A stretch of 64,000 bases of DNA from Pholis gunnellus (Eukaryota; Chordata; Actinopteri; Perciformes; Pholidae), in the NCBI GenBank assembly GCA_910591455.2, contig OU342808.1, forward strand, positions 18,555,121-18,619,120, in the 5' to 3' direction. The position numbers and the translations under genes were made by a program. Positions within the stretch are counted from its first letter, which is position 1, and every line of letters starts with the position of its first letter. Of this stretch, positions 37,890-49,470 are shown in pieces. Below the pieces are notes generated by a model. It made no database searches and was not told where the DNA came from. It was given only the letters and a program-made list of their open reading frames with translations.

Positions 37890-38087
37890 GTACCGAGGCA
37901 GCTGAGTGCTCTGACGTTGTACAGGTATGAGCAGTCGGTTCTGGATTACTGCCATGCCCACCTGTCGCTGCACCTCAACGTGGGCATGGAGCCCCCAACT
38001 CGGGCGCTGGAAGGTCCGCGGCCAGCCAAGTACCGCCCGGGCATAATGGCTCCCCTCCCCTCCGAGCCTGTGCTGCCTTGCCCCTAG
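37890..38087 (+). CDS. Terminal coding exon of an unidentified host gene (partial)
   Basis: Sixty-five sense codons and a TAG follow a strong acceptor, in phase 0. GC3 is about 75% (49 of 65 codons by hand count) in an AT-rich neighbourhood, and CpG-bearing codons are frequent, as expected for real coding DNA. Residues include LYRYEQSVLDYCHAHLSLHL near the start and a proline-rich, uncharged tail ending LPCP. I see no transmembrane segment, known domain or catalytic motif and cannot name the gene. Upstream exons are not visible within 37 kb, so the last intron is long or the gene starts outside. One oddity is that CAG|GTATGAG at 37,922-37,931 is itself a good donor, so a 35-base internal exon ending at 37,924 is a possible alternative splice form. 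The minus-strand frame across the same bases is a shadow. Confidence 0.7.
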   Translation, partial: VPRQLSALTLYRYEQSVLDYCHAHLSLHLNVGMEPPTRALEGPRPAKYRPGIMAPLPSEPVLPCP

Positions 38088-38320
38088 AACCACCCCCGCC
38101 ACCACTGAGCTGTGCACACTGTGAGGCTCTGTGTCCAAGCTCCTGTATGTCTGCTGCACAGAATCAGTGGGCCACTCAGATGAAACACAAAGCTGTGTGG
38201 GAGGGAACTGGGTCTGGTAAAGAAGCAAAGGCGACAAATCTATTGCAGAGCATCCTAGACCCAGAGTAATGAAAATGGAAATATTTCTCGGTGGAAATAA
38301 AGGAGTGCAGCAGTATTGAT
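38088..38320 (+). other. Likely 3' UTR with polyadenylation signal
   Basis: After the TAG, about 230 bases are moderately GC-rich, then AATAAA occurs at 38,296-38,301. This is 209 bases after the stop codon, a plausible short 3' UTR. No strong GT-rich downstream element is seen, so another signal further on could be used. Confidence 0.5.
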
Positions 38321-41300
38321 TAGTGAGCTTCTGACCTACCTGACTTTCAATGACCTCAATTAGCAAAGGAGGCTGAGCAGCAGCATGACTTTCCACGTTC
38401 TGCTCTGCCTCTTGAGGAGTATTAAGGCTAATAATTTAATGATTTGTTAATCTTATTAAACATATTTCCTCGACTGCTCCTCATCTGCTCTCTGCTGCGT
38501 CAGGTAAAGTAATCAAATGCAAAATGCTATTAGCAGGGAAACAGCATGATAAGCAGTTGAGTAGCAGAACAAATGAAAGATCAGCCGAGCTTAAAGGTTT
38601 TCGGCTGCTTTTTTTGATCACACTGTCAATCAGAGGTCTCTCTCTAACTCGCGTCCCTGTGGCGTTTTTCATCTCAAGAAATGAGCGACCCAAATGAAAT
38701 TACCCAAGACGAGAGGAACAAGTCAGAAAGTAACAGACAGTAATTGTCATATAAAATGTACAGCCTACACATCTTGCCGGCAGTAAGCATAATTTACATA
38801 GTGACTTTTGATTTCCGTAATGATTTGGGATGTTGATTACGTTATAATTAATTTAATGAGAAATAAACAGATGAAAAATAAACACCAGATCTCGCCGCAC
38901 TGGGATGTTTGGATATTTCTTTTCACCATCCATTTAAATCACTCTTGTAGTTAATGTTTTTTTGTTTGTTTTTGTTTTTGAAATGTGTCCTTCAACCAAT
39001 TATCTGATTGTGCACTCATATATCTACACGTGTGTGCTTTTTACAAGATGTTACATTGTAATATATGGTAAAAATAACCTGTGGTAAATGACCAGTAACA
39101 GTGTCATTCATCAAGATCAGAGGTATTAACCTGACCAACTGTCTGCTGTACTTAAACAGCTGCGTAGGTGGTTAAGACTGAAGAGCACAGCGCTTAAGGC
39201 AAGACTGATAAATAATCATGTGTGCTGTTTTTTTGCCTTAGCGATCAAGACCCTGATGGTAACTTTCACTTGCTTTTCTCTCCTCCTGTGACTGTGTGTG
39301 ACCGTTATCTGAAGTATATACTCCACTCTCTCTCTCTCTGTCCCTCACGGACTTTTATGTTGCTTACGGGAAAGGACAACTTGTGTACAAAACAATACCC
39401 AATTAAGGTCCTGGGTATTAATAGACAGCAGCTCTGTGTTCTTCACACACAAGTCGTGTGCCATGAAACTGGGGAAAGCTAAATGTAATATAATTGGAAC
39501 GTGTGTCAGCTGGGAATTGACCGTTAGTTAAACAGCGCCCCTGAACAGAAATTGTCCAGTCATAGTTAAGCAACCATGAAAAGGTGCAGCAGGCCTGTCA
39601 AGCTATCTCCACGTGTTGAAATGTTGCACGTGGAGCTGTAAGAGGGTTCTGTCTTTTTATCTAGCTTATCCAAAACCATAAACACAAGAGAAAAAGTGTA
39701 TAAATTGGATTAAACTGTGTTTGTTTGCTCTAATGTAAGCTGCAATCATGGATAAACCCAATAGCTTACTGCCTATACCATTATGTCCAAGGCCAAGGAG
39801 CATTTCATTATAGTTTCACTGCATTCTGTTGGGTTACAGGTTACGTTAAACAAAAGCCCCTTTCACACGTCCCCACTGCATGGATAATATATCAGAGTTT
39901 GGGGCAATTTTAGCAGCTCTGTCCTGCTCTTGTTGTGCTTTTGGATTTTTGGACGTTTACAATCCGGCAAAACTCACGACCAGAGACAGCATTACACAAA
40001 CGCACCTGTCTGTCCTGGTAAAACCCTTTTTTCTCTTGTAATGTTAAAAGTGAAACATCATTTTCCAACATACAAACAATAAAGCATAAACGTAACCTCT
40101 GTCTTACTTGTCCATGTGTAAGCTAAGCAGAAATAAATGAGAAACAAACAAAATAAAAATGTATGAAGCTGTCATCATACTTAGGAGCTAGCTATACTCG
40201 TATAGCTAAGACTACTGACTTGCTCCACACTGCAACACAAGAACAATACTGGTTCTTTATTTCCATGTTCTCTTATAAACTGGTGAGGATGCAGATTATC
40301 GGAGCAAATGTTTCATTTTGCAGCTTTATTAGCTACAGGTGATACAATCGGCCAGCTTTAGTTGTCAGTTCAGCGGGAAAAATCAACAGTAATGAGAAGA
40401 TTCTTTTGTTTAACCTGCGTCTATCTGAAATCTAGGACCTGTTGATTAATGACTATGAAAAATGACTATTCATTTTGATTGGTAAATTTTCCCCGGTGGT
40501 TTCATAACGCTGTGTGAGAAGAGAAGGCTTGACAGGCATAGCAGCAGTACTAGGGGCTTAGCAAGCGGTCAATTCTATTTCGCTGAGTGGATTTTTACAA
40601 TATTGAGCAAACAAAATGCTTTTGAATGTGTGACATAAATGAAATTGTCCTTTAAACATTATATATTTATTAAATATTTGTTTTTATTCAATTTTTTTTT
40701 AATAGAAATGTTATTTTCCTCGGGGTTTTTTTGGGGCGGGAGGGGACATAATGTGTCCAGAGATGTACAATATTCCATCATATTTCAAGATCATTATCAA
40801 ACCTGTGTCCATCTACAGTCATGCATAAGCTGTAATCTGAATATTTCAATGCTGATTGTATAAAACCAGTCATCCAACATCATTATCACAAATGAATGAC
40901 ATATTGATTGTGTACAACTGCACACTTGTATGTCAGATTTTCAATGATCTCCTAATAACAGACATTTTGTAAATGCTCCGCCTGGTGTTCCTCTGTGAAA
41001 AAGAAAAGAAAAAAAAATTGTCAGTGCAGAAGATATATCTGCTTATGACAACACATTCTGACACATGACAGATTCACGCTGCTGGAGGATTAACTGCTCT
41101 GTAGCCGCACATGCGGAACAGTTTAACGACGCTGATAGACTGCATATACTGCACTCACTTCAAGTGTTCAGAAGAGCGTTGGGTGAGAGAATCGGGACAG
41201 GGAGGAGTGGCAGATGCAACAGAATAGCATTGAGACATATGTGTTCACATGCATTTACACAAACAGGCTGATGGCTCATGATGCTTCAATAAATTACCAC

Positions 41301-44300
41301 TTCTGGAGCAGTTCTGTCTCTTCAAATTCATCCACAAAATAAGAATATAATTATCATCCACAGCACGTCTTAAATCCACTGTGTGACTCATGGAAACACA
41401 AGAGAAGTACAAGATATTTTTGTCCTGGAGTTTGCCTAAACCAGGAGGGTTGCTCGATGATTTTACAGGTCGCAAGATGGCTTTTTGAAAAAAACGTTTG
41501 AATAGAGAAATGCTGTCATCTGTAGCCTTGAAGCGATTCAAACTGTAATCATAAATCGACTGAAATAGCCTTGAAAAAAAATACATAACTGTTCACAGTT
41601 TTGTGCATGAACACTCAAGTCAGAGGGTCACTGAAATATCTTTTTAAAGGACCATGTCCAAGCCTGTACAGTGAAGGAACAACAAGCTCGGTGCACCTTA
41701 TGGTGGCTGACTGAATGTTATTAATATCCAATTCAATCATTGGCTTAATTTACGGAAATGAAAAGTGTCAAGGTAATGCCAAGAGATGTTTTATGGTCTA
41801 TTATTCACTTGACATTTTATCTATTTGGACAACATCTTGGTCTTCCTGGGAATCTGTTGGCACTTTTTAGGAAAGCAGACACAAGCTATTTTCTCCCTCT
41901 TCGGCGCTGTCAAAGTAAGCCAGACAATGTAACACTTATATTACGTGGGCTTAAAATCTTCTCATCCCTCGTTCTGTTTCATTGATTTCCTCCAGTGATC
42001 TTATTTCTGTGGGATTCAGGACGTCATCAAGAGAGCTTTCTACATTTACAAGACTCGTTAAAAAAAAGCACAATATACTAAAGGGGAGAAAAAGTGTAAA
42101 AAATCCGTATAGCTCCATTTTATGTACTTTCTCTTCACTCCAAACAACTGTGTTTCATATACAGTAACTCTGTACTGGTTTCCTAAATGATGATAAAATC
42201 CAATAAAACCGGGCCAGATGTTTTTGCTCTTGGCATAGTCTAACCTATATTCCTCTCACGAATGCAGAGCGGTTGGCATAACACAAAACAAGCTGCAATG
42301 TTTATTTTTTAAAACTCTTAACAGATGTACGGTTCATATCAAACTCGCAGGGCGAAACTATACACGCTTTCATCTTCGGCTGCACTTCAGGCAGCGGTGT
42401 ATTTATCTGGAAACATGCGACTTTGTCTCACCCACGAGTTTCTGGTGTATTTGAAGTATTTCGATTTAAGGTCAAGCTCAAGCTTCTGTCTGTCTTTGTC
42501 CGTGTCATTTTGGAGTTGTGTTGCAACTGCTGGCGGGCAGGGCAGCTGTGAAAGCGCTTGATTTCCCCTGGGAGTTTTACTGCTGCTATGCCCACACTTT
42601 GCGATTACCTTTACCATCTCACAAGCTCGCTATGACAATGGTGCTGCTAGTTTATTTTTAAACTGTCTCTTGAATCACAGGGCAGTCGACTAACAGAGTC
42701 AAAGGTGTGGCGGCTTCTTAGCGCTCCCAGTGACTCATAACTCTGTTTGTCTGGTTTTAAAGTTGCTTTAATTAGGAAATTGAAAAGTTCTGTAACTCCC
42801 ACATTCATATTCATTCACCGAATCCTCCAGTTAATACATTAAATATCTTTGAGTATAGGCCATTATGCTGCAATGGCATGGGAAGAGATGCCTATCCCAT
42901 AACCAGTAATCTAATCAGCAGTGTCATTATATATGAATGATTGAGGTGAGGAGGGGGGCTTTGTAAATAGAAGCAAGTCCCTTCACAGGGTTATTAGCAT
43001 GTTCTTTGAACCCACCCTTTGAAAACACCCTCCCCACATAATTATAAAAGATTTGTAGAATTCGCTTCATTGTGTACCATAATTAAAAGCATAATGTCTT
43101 TATGGAACTAATGAGCGCCACAATGTAGACATTAATAAGACCTTCATACAGAGAGAGGAAGGTTAAAATAAAGTGTGAATTTAGGATGAATAGAATGTAA
43201 GATTCACCCCCTGCTCTCTGGACTCCCCTACCTCCAATCAAAATAGAAATGAAAACACCCTCTCCCGTTTCTAAGCTCCCCTCACCCTCTAATAAGTTTG
43301 GTTCAGTCCCTCACCCATTGTCATCCGGTTATGCAGAAACAAAATCCTAATACAAAATACATCTTCATCTTTTGAAATTATAATACACAATTCACATGAG
43401 GATGTCAGCATTATTGGATGAAGGTTTAATATCTAAATCCAATAAGTAACAGAGGCTTTTCCTTGATTCCACTGATTTCCTGTCCATAATGGGGCTTCAA
43501 CAAAACACAATTGGAAAAATACATGTTGACGCACTAAAAACAGGGTCAATGCAGGATGATGCTTGAGTGAAAGCACATTTGCTACTAGCTGTGGTGAAAG
43601 GGACTGCCCAGCCTCCTTTCAAATTACAAAAGACAAAAAAAACACAATTTATTGCAGCTGTTTCAGCCACTCTTCTCTCGTAGCTGAGACCTGAAAGCCA
43701 GGATAATGCATAGTTAATTGCTGCTGTTTGAATAGTTTCAGAATCCATCTCCCTCAATGCCACAGTCGGTGTTGAAAATACAAATCAATTATGATAAATA
43801 GAGCTGTAGTTAAGCTAGTATTGTAATGTGTGGTTTCTATTAAAGGCTGAATGTCACTCACTTGTTCAGCTCACTTCAGGATTATAGTTGCAGCGTGCGC
43901 TATATAATGTGACAATTCTTCATCAAGGCCCATCCCATGTATTTAATCCGGATTCACATTCAGCTGCAGCTTAGACGACAATTGGGTCGGCTTGCTTCAA
44001 GGATTCTTTTCCTAAATAGATTATTTACCTTAACGCTGACTCACAAATACTACGTTTCAGTTGTGACAGATTGTGTTCCCACATCATTCATTTCCCCAAA
44101 ACTCTATGAGTAAAAGGACGACACCTGTAGCAGGCTGCTAACTCACTGCTTCAGCGACAGGAATAACCATGAAGAGGCTCTCATAATTCATGCAAGGTAT
44201 AATGGAGCTAGGAATGGCGTAGACAGACATTCATGAAGATATACTTACTTCAATCATTATTCTTTCTATCAAATGTTTAATCAGTGCGGCATATGTCTTT

Positions 44301-46911
44301 AGGGATATTCATAACTATATTGTGTCTTAAGGTGTTACGTCTCTGGTCAGCCTTCCCTTGCATGATAATTATATTGGTCACCACGAGCTGCGTATTGCAC
44401 AGATTGCTATTTGTACTGAGGAAAAAGGTTGCTAGGCAATCCATTGAGATCTGAGAAAAGGTCTGTATGAGATGTGGCGAAGACAGAGAGCTGGCAGTTG
44501 CTGGGTAAATTGCAAGTAGACAATCAAAGTCATATCACACTGAGCTGGGGAGCAGAATGAGAGGAGCAAGCTGCTGAAGGAAGCTGTTTGCCTCCTGTCC
44601 TGATCCAGCAAGTGGTTGATATCAACAGGTGCCATGAACAATTAAGTACAATCCATACATTTCGTCAGTGATTGATTATTTTGAAGAAAGAAAGAAAAAG
44701 AGAAAAGCTTAACATTCATCATAGTGTATTCAGGATGTTACATTCTTACATCAGTGACTGACATAGTTAGAAAAAGCTTTGGATTGGGCTTTGAGCAAAC
44801 TGCTTTGACTTTGAGTGGGACAAGTGAAGTAGGTGGCATAATTGGGTTCAGACTCTGTGGAGACTGAGTGACTCCCCCCCCCCCCCCCCCCACCCCCCCA
44901 CCCCCCTCTCCTGAGCATCTGAAAAAAAAGCCACCCATAATAAATAACGGGCTGTTGATGAAACAGCACAAATGTCTTACACCCAACCAAGTTCACCCAC
45001 TGTCATGGCACGACGGGGCGGATTGAATTTAGCTATCTTTCAACTTAATACACAGGTGTGGCTGTGTGCCCTGTGGAGTGTGGGGGGATTTATGGCTGGG
45101 AAGACTGTAGCTGTCATGTCCCTGCAGCAGCAGCAGCAGCACCACCACTGCTCAGCATCTCTGCCAAGGCGCAGTTTACTCTGCCAGCACTGCCCTTGCA
45201 TCCCAATGAGCTGCATGCAGGAAACGGCTAATGTTACAGCCTCTCATCGTGCATCCTGGGATATGAGCTCAATTAACTCAACACAAGCACTGTCAATGGG
45301 GATCAAAACAGATACATGTCTCGTATTCAGCTGTGTCCATAATTACAGAGTATGTAACAAACTAAGTGCCACAAAAAGCAGTATCGGACGGATGTGATTG
45401 ATAGCTTTGATGTTGAATTTCTTTGTTTCACACCTCTTATTTTTGCCTGTAATCCATCTTTTAGCGTCTGTAAGCACCGGCTGGGGCATTAGGGGTGATC
45501 TCAGAGGCCAGGAATAAAACCAGAGGACGCTCCATCAATTTTAGCTTGCTTCACTGATTTACATCGCCCTGGCAGAAGGCAATTCATGACTTGCGGAAAT
45601 CCAGCATTTTTACCCCACTTTTCCACATGGCTGGGAATCTATCATGGCAAATCTAATCAAGAGCTTCAAGAAAGGCTACTGGAAGGAGCACTTCGGATCA
45701 TGTTTAATCAGGGAGCTTGGATATTTAATCAGAAATGAATTAGAATACTGAACCTGGTTAAGTAACAGGAAGATCTGCTGCTGCTAGAGCTCATATTGAC
45801 AAGTGACGGCGAGGGGAGCTTCAGCACGAAGGGCTCTTTGCAACTGGCAGGGTTTCATTTGTGAGTCATTTTTTTAGGTTAAACACAAAAACACCTGGCA
45901 GGAGGGAGATCCATTAGAGAGATCTGAGCTGGGTGCACAACACTGCTGTCACTGTAATCAGTATCAATTTAAGCAAGGTCTGTCATGCTCTTGGTCCATT
46001 TGATACCAGATCCATTTTTAAGTTCTTTGTCTTTTCACAACAGCTCGATGACACATTTCATAACTCACTCAGAGATGGCTGCATAACAAAGTTCAGAGTA
46101 AAAGCTTTTTGGAAGTAAAGCATTTAGAAATGTATTCAGCAACCAAAATGTATTGTATTTACATCACCACTCTAACACACGACTGTTACACACAGCTGCT
46201 GTTCTTTTATAAATCTGTCATTAGCCTGCAATGAATGTTAAACACTGTGTATGTATGTGTAGCCAGAATCCAACATATTTTTTTTCTCCATTTGAGCGTA
46301 TGAGGCTGTCATTTTCCTGCTTGTATCAATTTACTCACTAAATTAAGCTAATCTCCTGTTCCTCTATTATGTTGAAGAGAGTCGCACAATGAATTTAGAA
46401 TCATTTAAGTATGTAAAAAGGATTGTAGACCAGCAATTGCAGCCGGAAATTATTCTTTAAATTGCTGTTAAGTCTAGCCATTAGAGCTATTTGTTCATAT
46501 TTCTTCAGCGCCATACCAAGAATACAAATGTTGTGATGCACGGTGGAGTTAGAAGTTAGCCTACCTTACAGACGGTTTATTGGTTGTTTTTTTCCTCCGT
46601 CTTTTGGAGGCTTTATATGCAGCAGCATGTTGTTTGTGTGTAAAGCCGAGGAGCAACGTACTGCAATGAACTGATTTATTAAATTGTTTGCCTCACAGAA
46701 AGCACAAATATCCCTCATATTACAGGGGGACTGGAGACTGTTGACTGGTGTATCGGTGCAGCAAAATGATAAATTGCGTCAAGGGCAGCCAAGTAATATC
46801 CCTCGCACATACACAGTGTGTGACACAGGAGCACAGGCACTTAAATTCTTGCACACACATGTACGTACAGGACTTTAAGGGTTTCTAATATGATATTGCG
46901 AACACAGAGGA
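38321..46911. other. Repeat-poor non-coding DNA downstream of the exon
   Basis: About 8.6 kb with no supported exon and few recognised repeats. It contains small hairpins (9-bp arms at 39,607-39,615/39,627-39,635 and at 40,189-40,197/40,200-40,208), a poly-C tract at 44,874-44,911 and (CAG)5 at 45,125-45,139. Stretches at about 38,390-38,900, 42,700-42,960 and 45,540-45,850 are evenly composed with TAATTA-type and CAGCTG-type cores and look like candidate conserved non-coding elements; this is a judgement by eye only. Confidence 0.35.
44872..44911. repeat. Poly-C tract with A interruptions
   Basis: C18 (44,874-44,891), A, C7, A, C6, then TCTCC. The minus strand is a G-run array able to form a G-quadruplex. 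Confidence 0.95.
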
Positions 46912-46953
46912 CATTTTTGGAAGTTAATACTTTTACTTCTTGAGTACATTTTA
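46912..46953 (+). mobile_element. MITE family R8 copy 3, left part (interrupted)
   Basis: 'gttaatacttttacttct' then 'gagtacatttta' matches the 3' third of the R8 family. The copy is cut at 46,953 by another element and resumes at 47,490. It is 5'-truncated. Confidence 0.65.
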
Positions 46954-47489
46954 CAGTGGCCCTGAAAGCTCAACACACTGCAATTTAATACAACACAAGC
47001 AAATAGACTCAACACAAGAAAAACCATCATCACAGACTTCACCACACTAAAAAATCATTCTGGCAACGTATGCGTTGCAAGAAGCCGTACATTTCATACT
47101 ACTTCCCCTGATATATTACAGTACGCAAACACTGCACTGGCATACATTTCCCACAATGCAATGCGGTGGTGACATCATTCACAGCTCTGTAGCGCAATAA
47201 ACACTTTAATAGAAGTGTAAGATCCCTGGCTACAATGGTTACTAGTTTATTCACACACCAACACATATTGAGTATGTAGTGCAAATGTGGTTTCAGACAC
47301 AGCACAAAGCGTGTCCCAGCCATGTGTCTATGTCATCTTTTTGCAGCTCTTTTTCTAAATGCTGTGTCGTGAAGTTGATGTTTTTTATGTGTCATCAAGT
47401 TGGTGACGAGGTTTCTTAATTTGCTTGTGTTGTGTCTATTTGCATGTGTTTTATGAATTTGCAGTGTTTTGAGCTCTCAGGGCCACTGC
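46954..47489. mobile_element. hAT-like MITE with 65-bp terminal inverted repeats
   Basis: The left 65 bases (from CAGTGGCCCTGAAAGCTCAA) match the reverse complement of the right 65 bases (47,424-47,488, CAGTGGCCCTGAGAGCTCAA on the minus strand) at 58 of 65 positions by hand count. The interior (about 400 bases) has no open frame with transposase motifs. Flanking ACATTTTA (46,946-46,953) and ACATGTTG (47,490-47,497) are consistent with a diverged 8-bp duplication of the host site. The last C (47,489) may belong to the element or to the flank. Confidence 0.88.
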
Positions 47490-47632
47490 ACATGTTGTTA
47501 ATAATACTTACGCACTTTTACTTAGAAGTGTCATTTTCTCAATGCAGGATCTTTACTTGTCATAGAGTATTTTATATAGCTAGCTACTGTGACCTAAATA
47601 AAGGGTGTGAATTCTTCCTCCACCACTAATAA
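47490..47632 (+). mobile_element. MITE family R8 copy 3, right part
   Basis: After the inserted MITE the R8 sequence continues: 'aataatacttacgcac', 'ttttacttagaagtg', 'caatgcaggatctttac' and 'ttcctccaccacta', the family's terminal end. It is continuous with 46,912-46,953 when the insertion and one target copy are removed. Confidence 0.75.
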
Positions 47633-49029
47633 TAATAATAGATAGAATGGCAAAACATGAGTTTTTGCATATGGCTTTTTAATTGTGAGATATTGATTTA
47701 ATCAACACAAGGCAAAGGAATTGATCATCTTTATTTAACTACGCCATGTCTCTGACTGATCTTTAAAAAATAATGAAAAACAAGCAGTTAATTCCCAAAA
47801 GAGCTTTATATGAAGGTGGGCGGAAAAGAATGTGGTGGAGCCAATTGTTGGTCTTCTTCTATACGGAAAAAGAAAGAAACATGTTTTACACAAAGCGGTA
47901 TGCGGTATGTGAAATACAGAAAAAGGGATACTGTCAATGTGTCACAATTTCATACTATGTATACTAATTCTTCTCACTACACAATAAGTGTCTTAGAATG
48001 TTACGTTTGGCATACAATATATAAAAGTAGTTCAACATATTGTTACTAACAGAAAACGATACAATATGTGTAGACGCATGACAATCAATCTCCAACTTCA
48101 GAACGCCATCACAAATCAAACAAACTTTTTTTTAAGGATTTCATATTTATGTTTTGATATGTGGATCGTCCCTTTTGCTGTTTTGCCATCATCCACAGGA
48201 CGTTTAGTATATGCACCGTGACTGGTTTGAGTAAACTTCATTTTGTCAGTTTTTGAGTGTGAACACACCACATGATCAGAGGTAGTATGTGTTGTGGATT
48301 TGGGACACAGCTTGTGACTGGGTTTTGGTTTTGGCATCACCATACCTGGGACCAACAAGCACTAACGAGGGATGAAGTGAGATGAAGCATTCATCTGTAA
48401 ACTGTGATCTGGCCATGCTCTTGTTTCCTCCTGCTATTGAAAGATTAAAATGTAATCAGTGACACTTTTGGGTATGCTCAACTGCACATGTAGTTAATAA
48501 TTAATTGATAAAGGCCTAATGAAACAAAAAATAATTTGTTATGTGCATGTTATTAGTAAAACATTTGAATGAGTGAACTTGTGCCCACTTGAGGACTCCG
48601 GTCTATATTAGCATGAGCAGCAGCAGTCATCTTGGCTGAACAGATGAATTAAAGAGCACCATCTACAGAAAACCAAACTTGAGAGATCTCTGGATGTGCA
48701 GTGCATAAACACCACAGGAATCGGCATCAAAGATGATGCTAAATCTCAAGGATTACCACTGTGTGTCTATACCAAACCCAATAACTTTGAAATTCTTTGA
48801 TGTTTGCTCAGGTGGCTGTTACAACAATGTGCTGCCTTCTTACTGGTTGCTTTTCTCTGCCAGTGTGCAGTGAACTTTTGCACCAAGCTTCGTTTTCACA
48901 AATATGAATACAAAGATTTCAAGATTTATTGGCAGAAATTGAATATAATATCCATTATTATATCTTCATTAATGTGTTATCATCATCATGTTATCATGAG
49001 CCCATCATATCTACATAGGGAGTGCGTTC
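47633..49029. other. Non-coding DNA, possible fish repeat fragment
   Basis: No supported gene. At about 47,860-48,040, repeated 'gtatgcggtatg' and 'catactatgtatact' phrases resemble a fish repeat, with low confidence. Confidence 0.35.
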
Positions 49030-49470
49030 TCTTTATGGAGCCCAGTCGCCTGGAAACATGTTTGGTTTTGTACGTTCCTGCAAACCACGGATACGTTGAA
49101 TGTCTACACCTTTTTGCATCCGGTCAGAGAAGGTTCCGTAGTATACCGAACGACCGTTATTTAAAATGACGTGGCAAAACCAGTATAATAAAAGAGAAAG
49201 TCCACAAGGGCAGCTGGAAAGGGTGGCGGTACAGTCAAACAAACACAGGACTTTCACCCAGGAGCTGTTCGTTTTAAAAACATTACATTAATTTGTTGAT
49301 GTTGTTCCGCTTGTTATGTTTCGTAAGAAAGCCCACTAAGGCTGGTTGTTGTTTATTCATGTTTTTTACGTGACGTTGGTTCGCTATCATTTAAAAAAAT
49401 AACATCTAAATGCCCAAACCTATTGAATCGTTTCACAACGTCACGTGATACGAGGCTGGTCTGAAACAAA
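49030..49470. repeat. Possible dispersed teleost repeat
   Basis: CpG-richer sequence with 'cacaggactttcaccca', 'ggagctgttcgtttta', 'tacgtgacgttggttcg' and 'caacgtcacgtgatacg'. The phrase order resembles a fish repeat, but no second copy lies in the window and the ends were not found. Confidence 0.35.

Noticed and set aside
37833..38396. 187-codon open frame on the minus strand, the longest in the window
   Set aside because: It lies opposite the plus-strand terminal exon. Its openness follows from the GC-rich codons of the real frame. It has no domain and no splice or start context of its own.
44972..45397. 141-codon plus-strand frame with a glutamine/histidine run
   Set aside because: The run comes from a small (CAG)5-(CAC)3 microsatellite. 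The rest shows no coding character.
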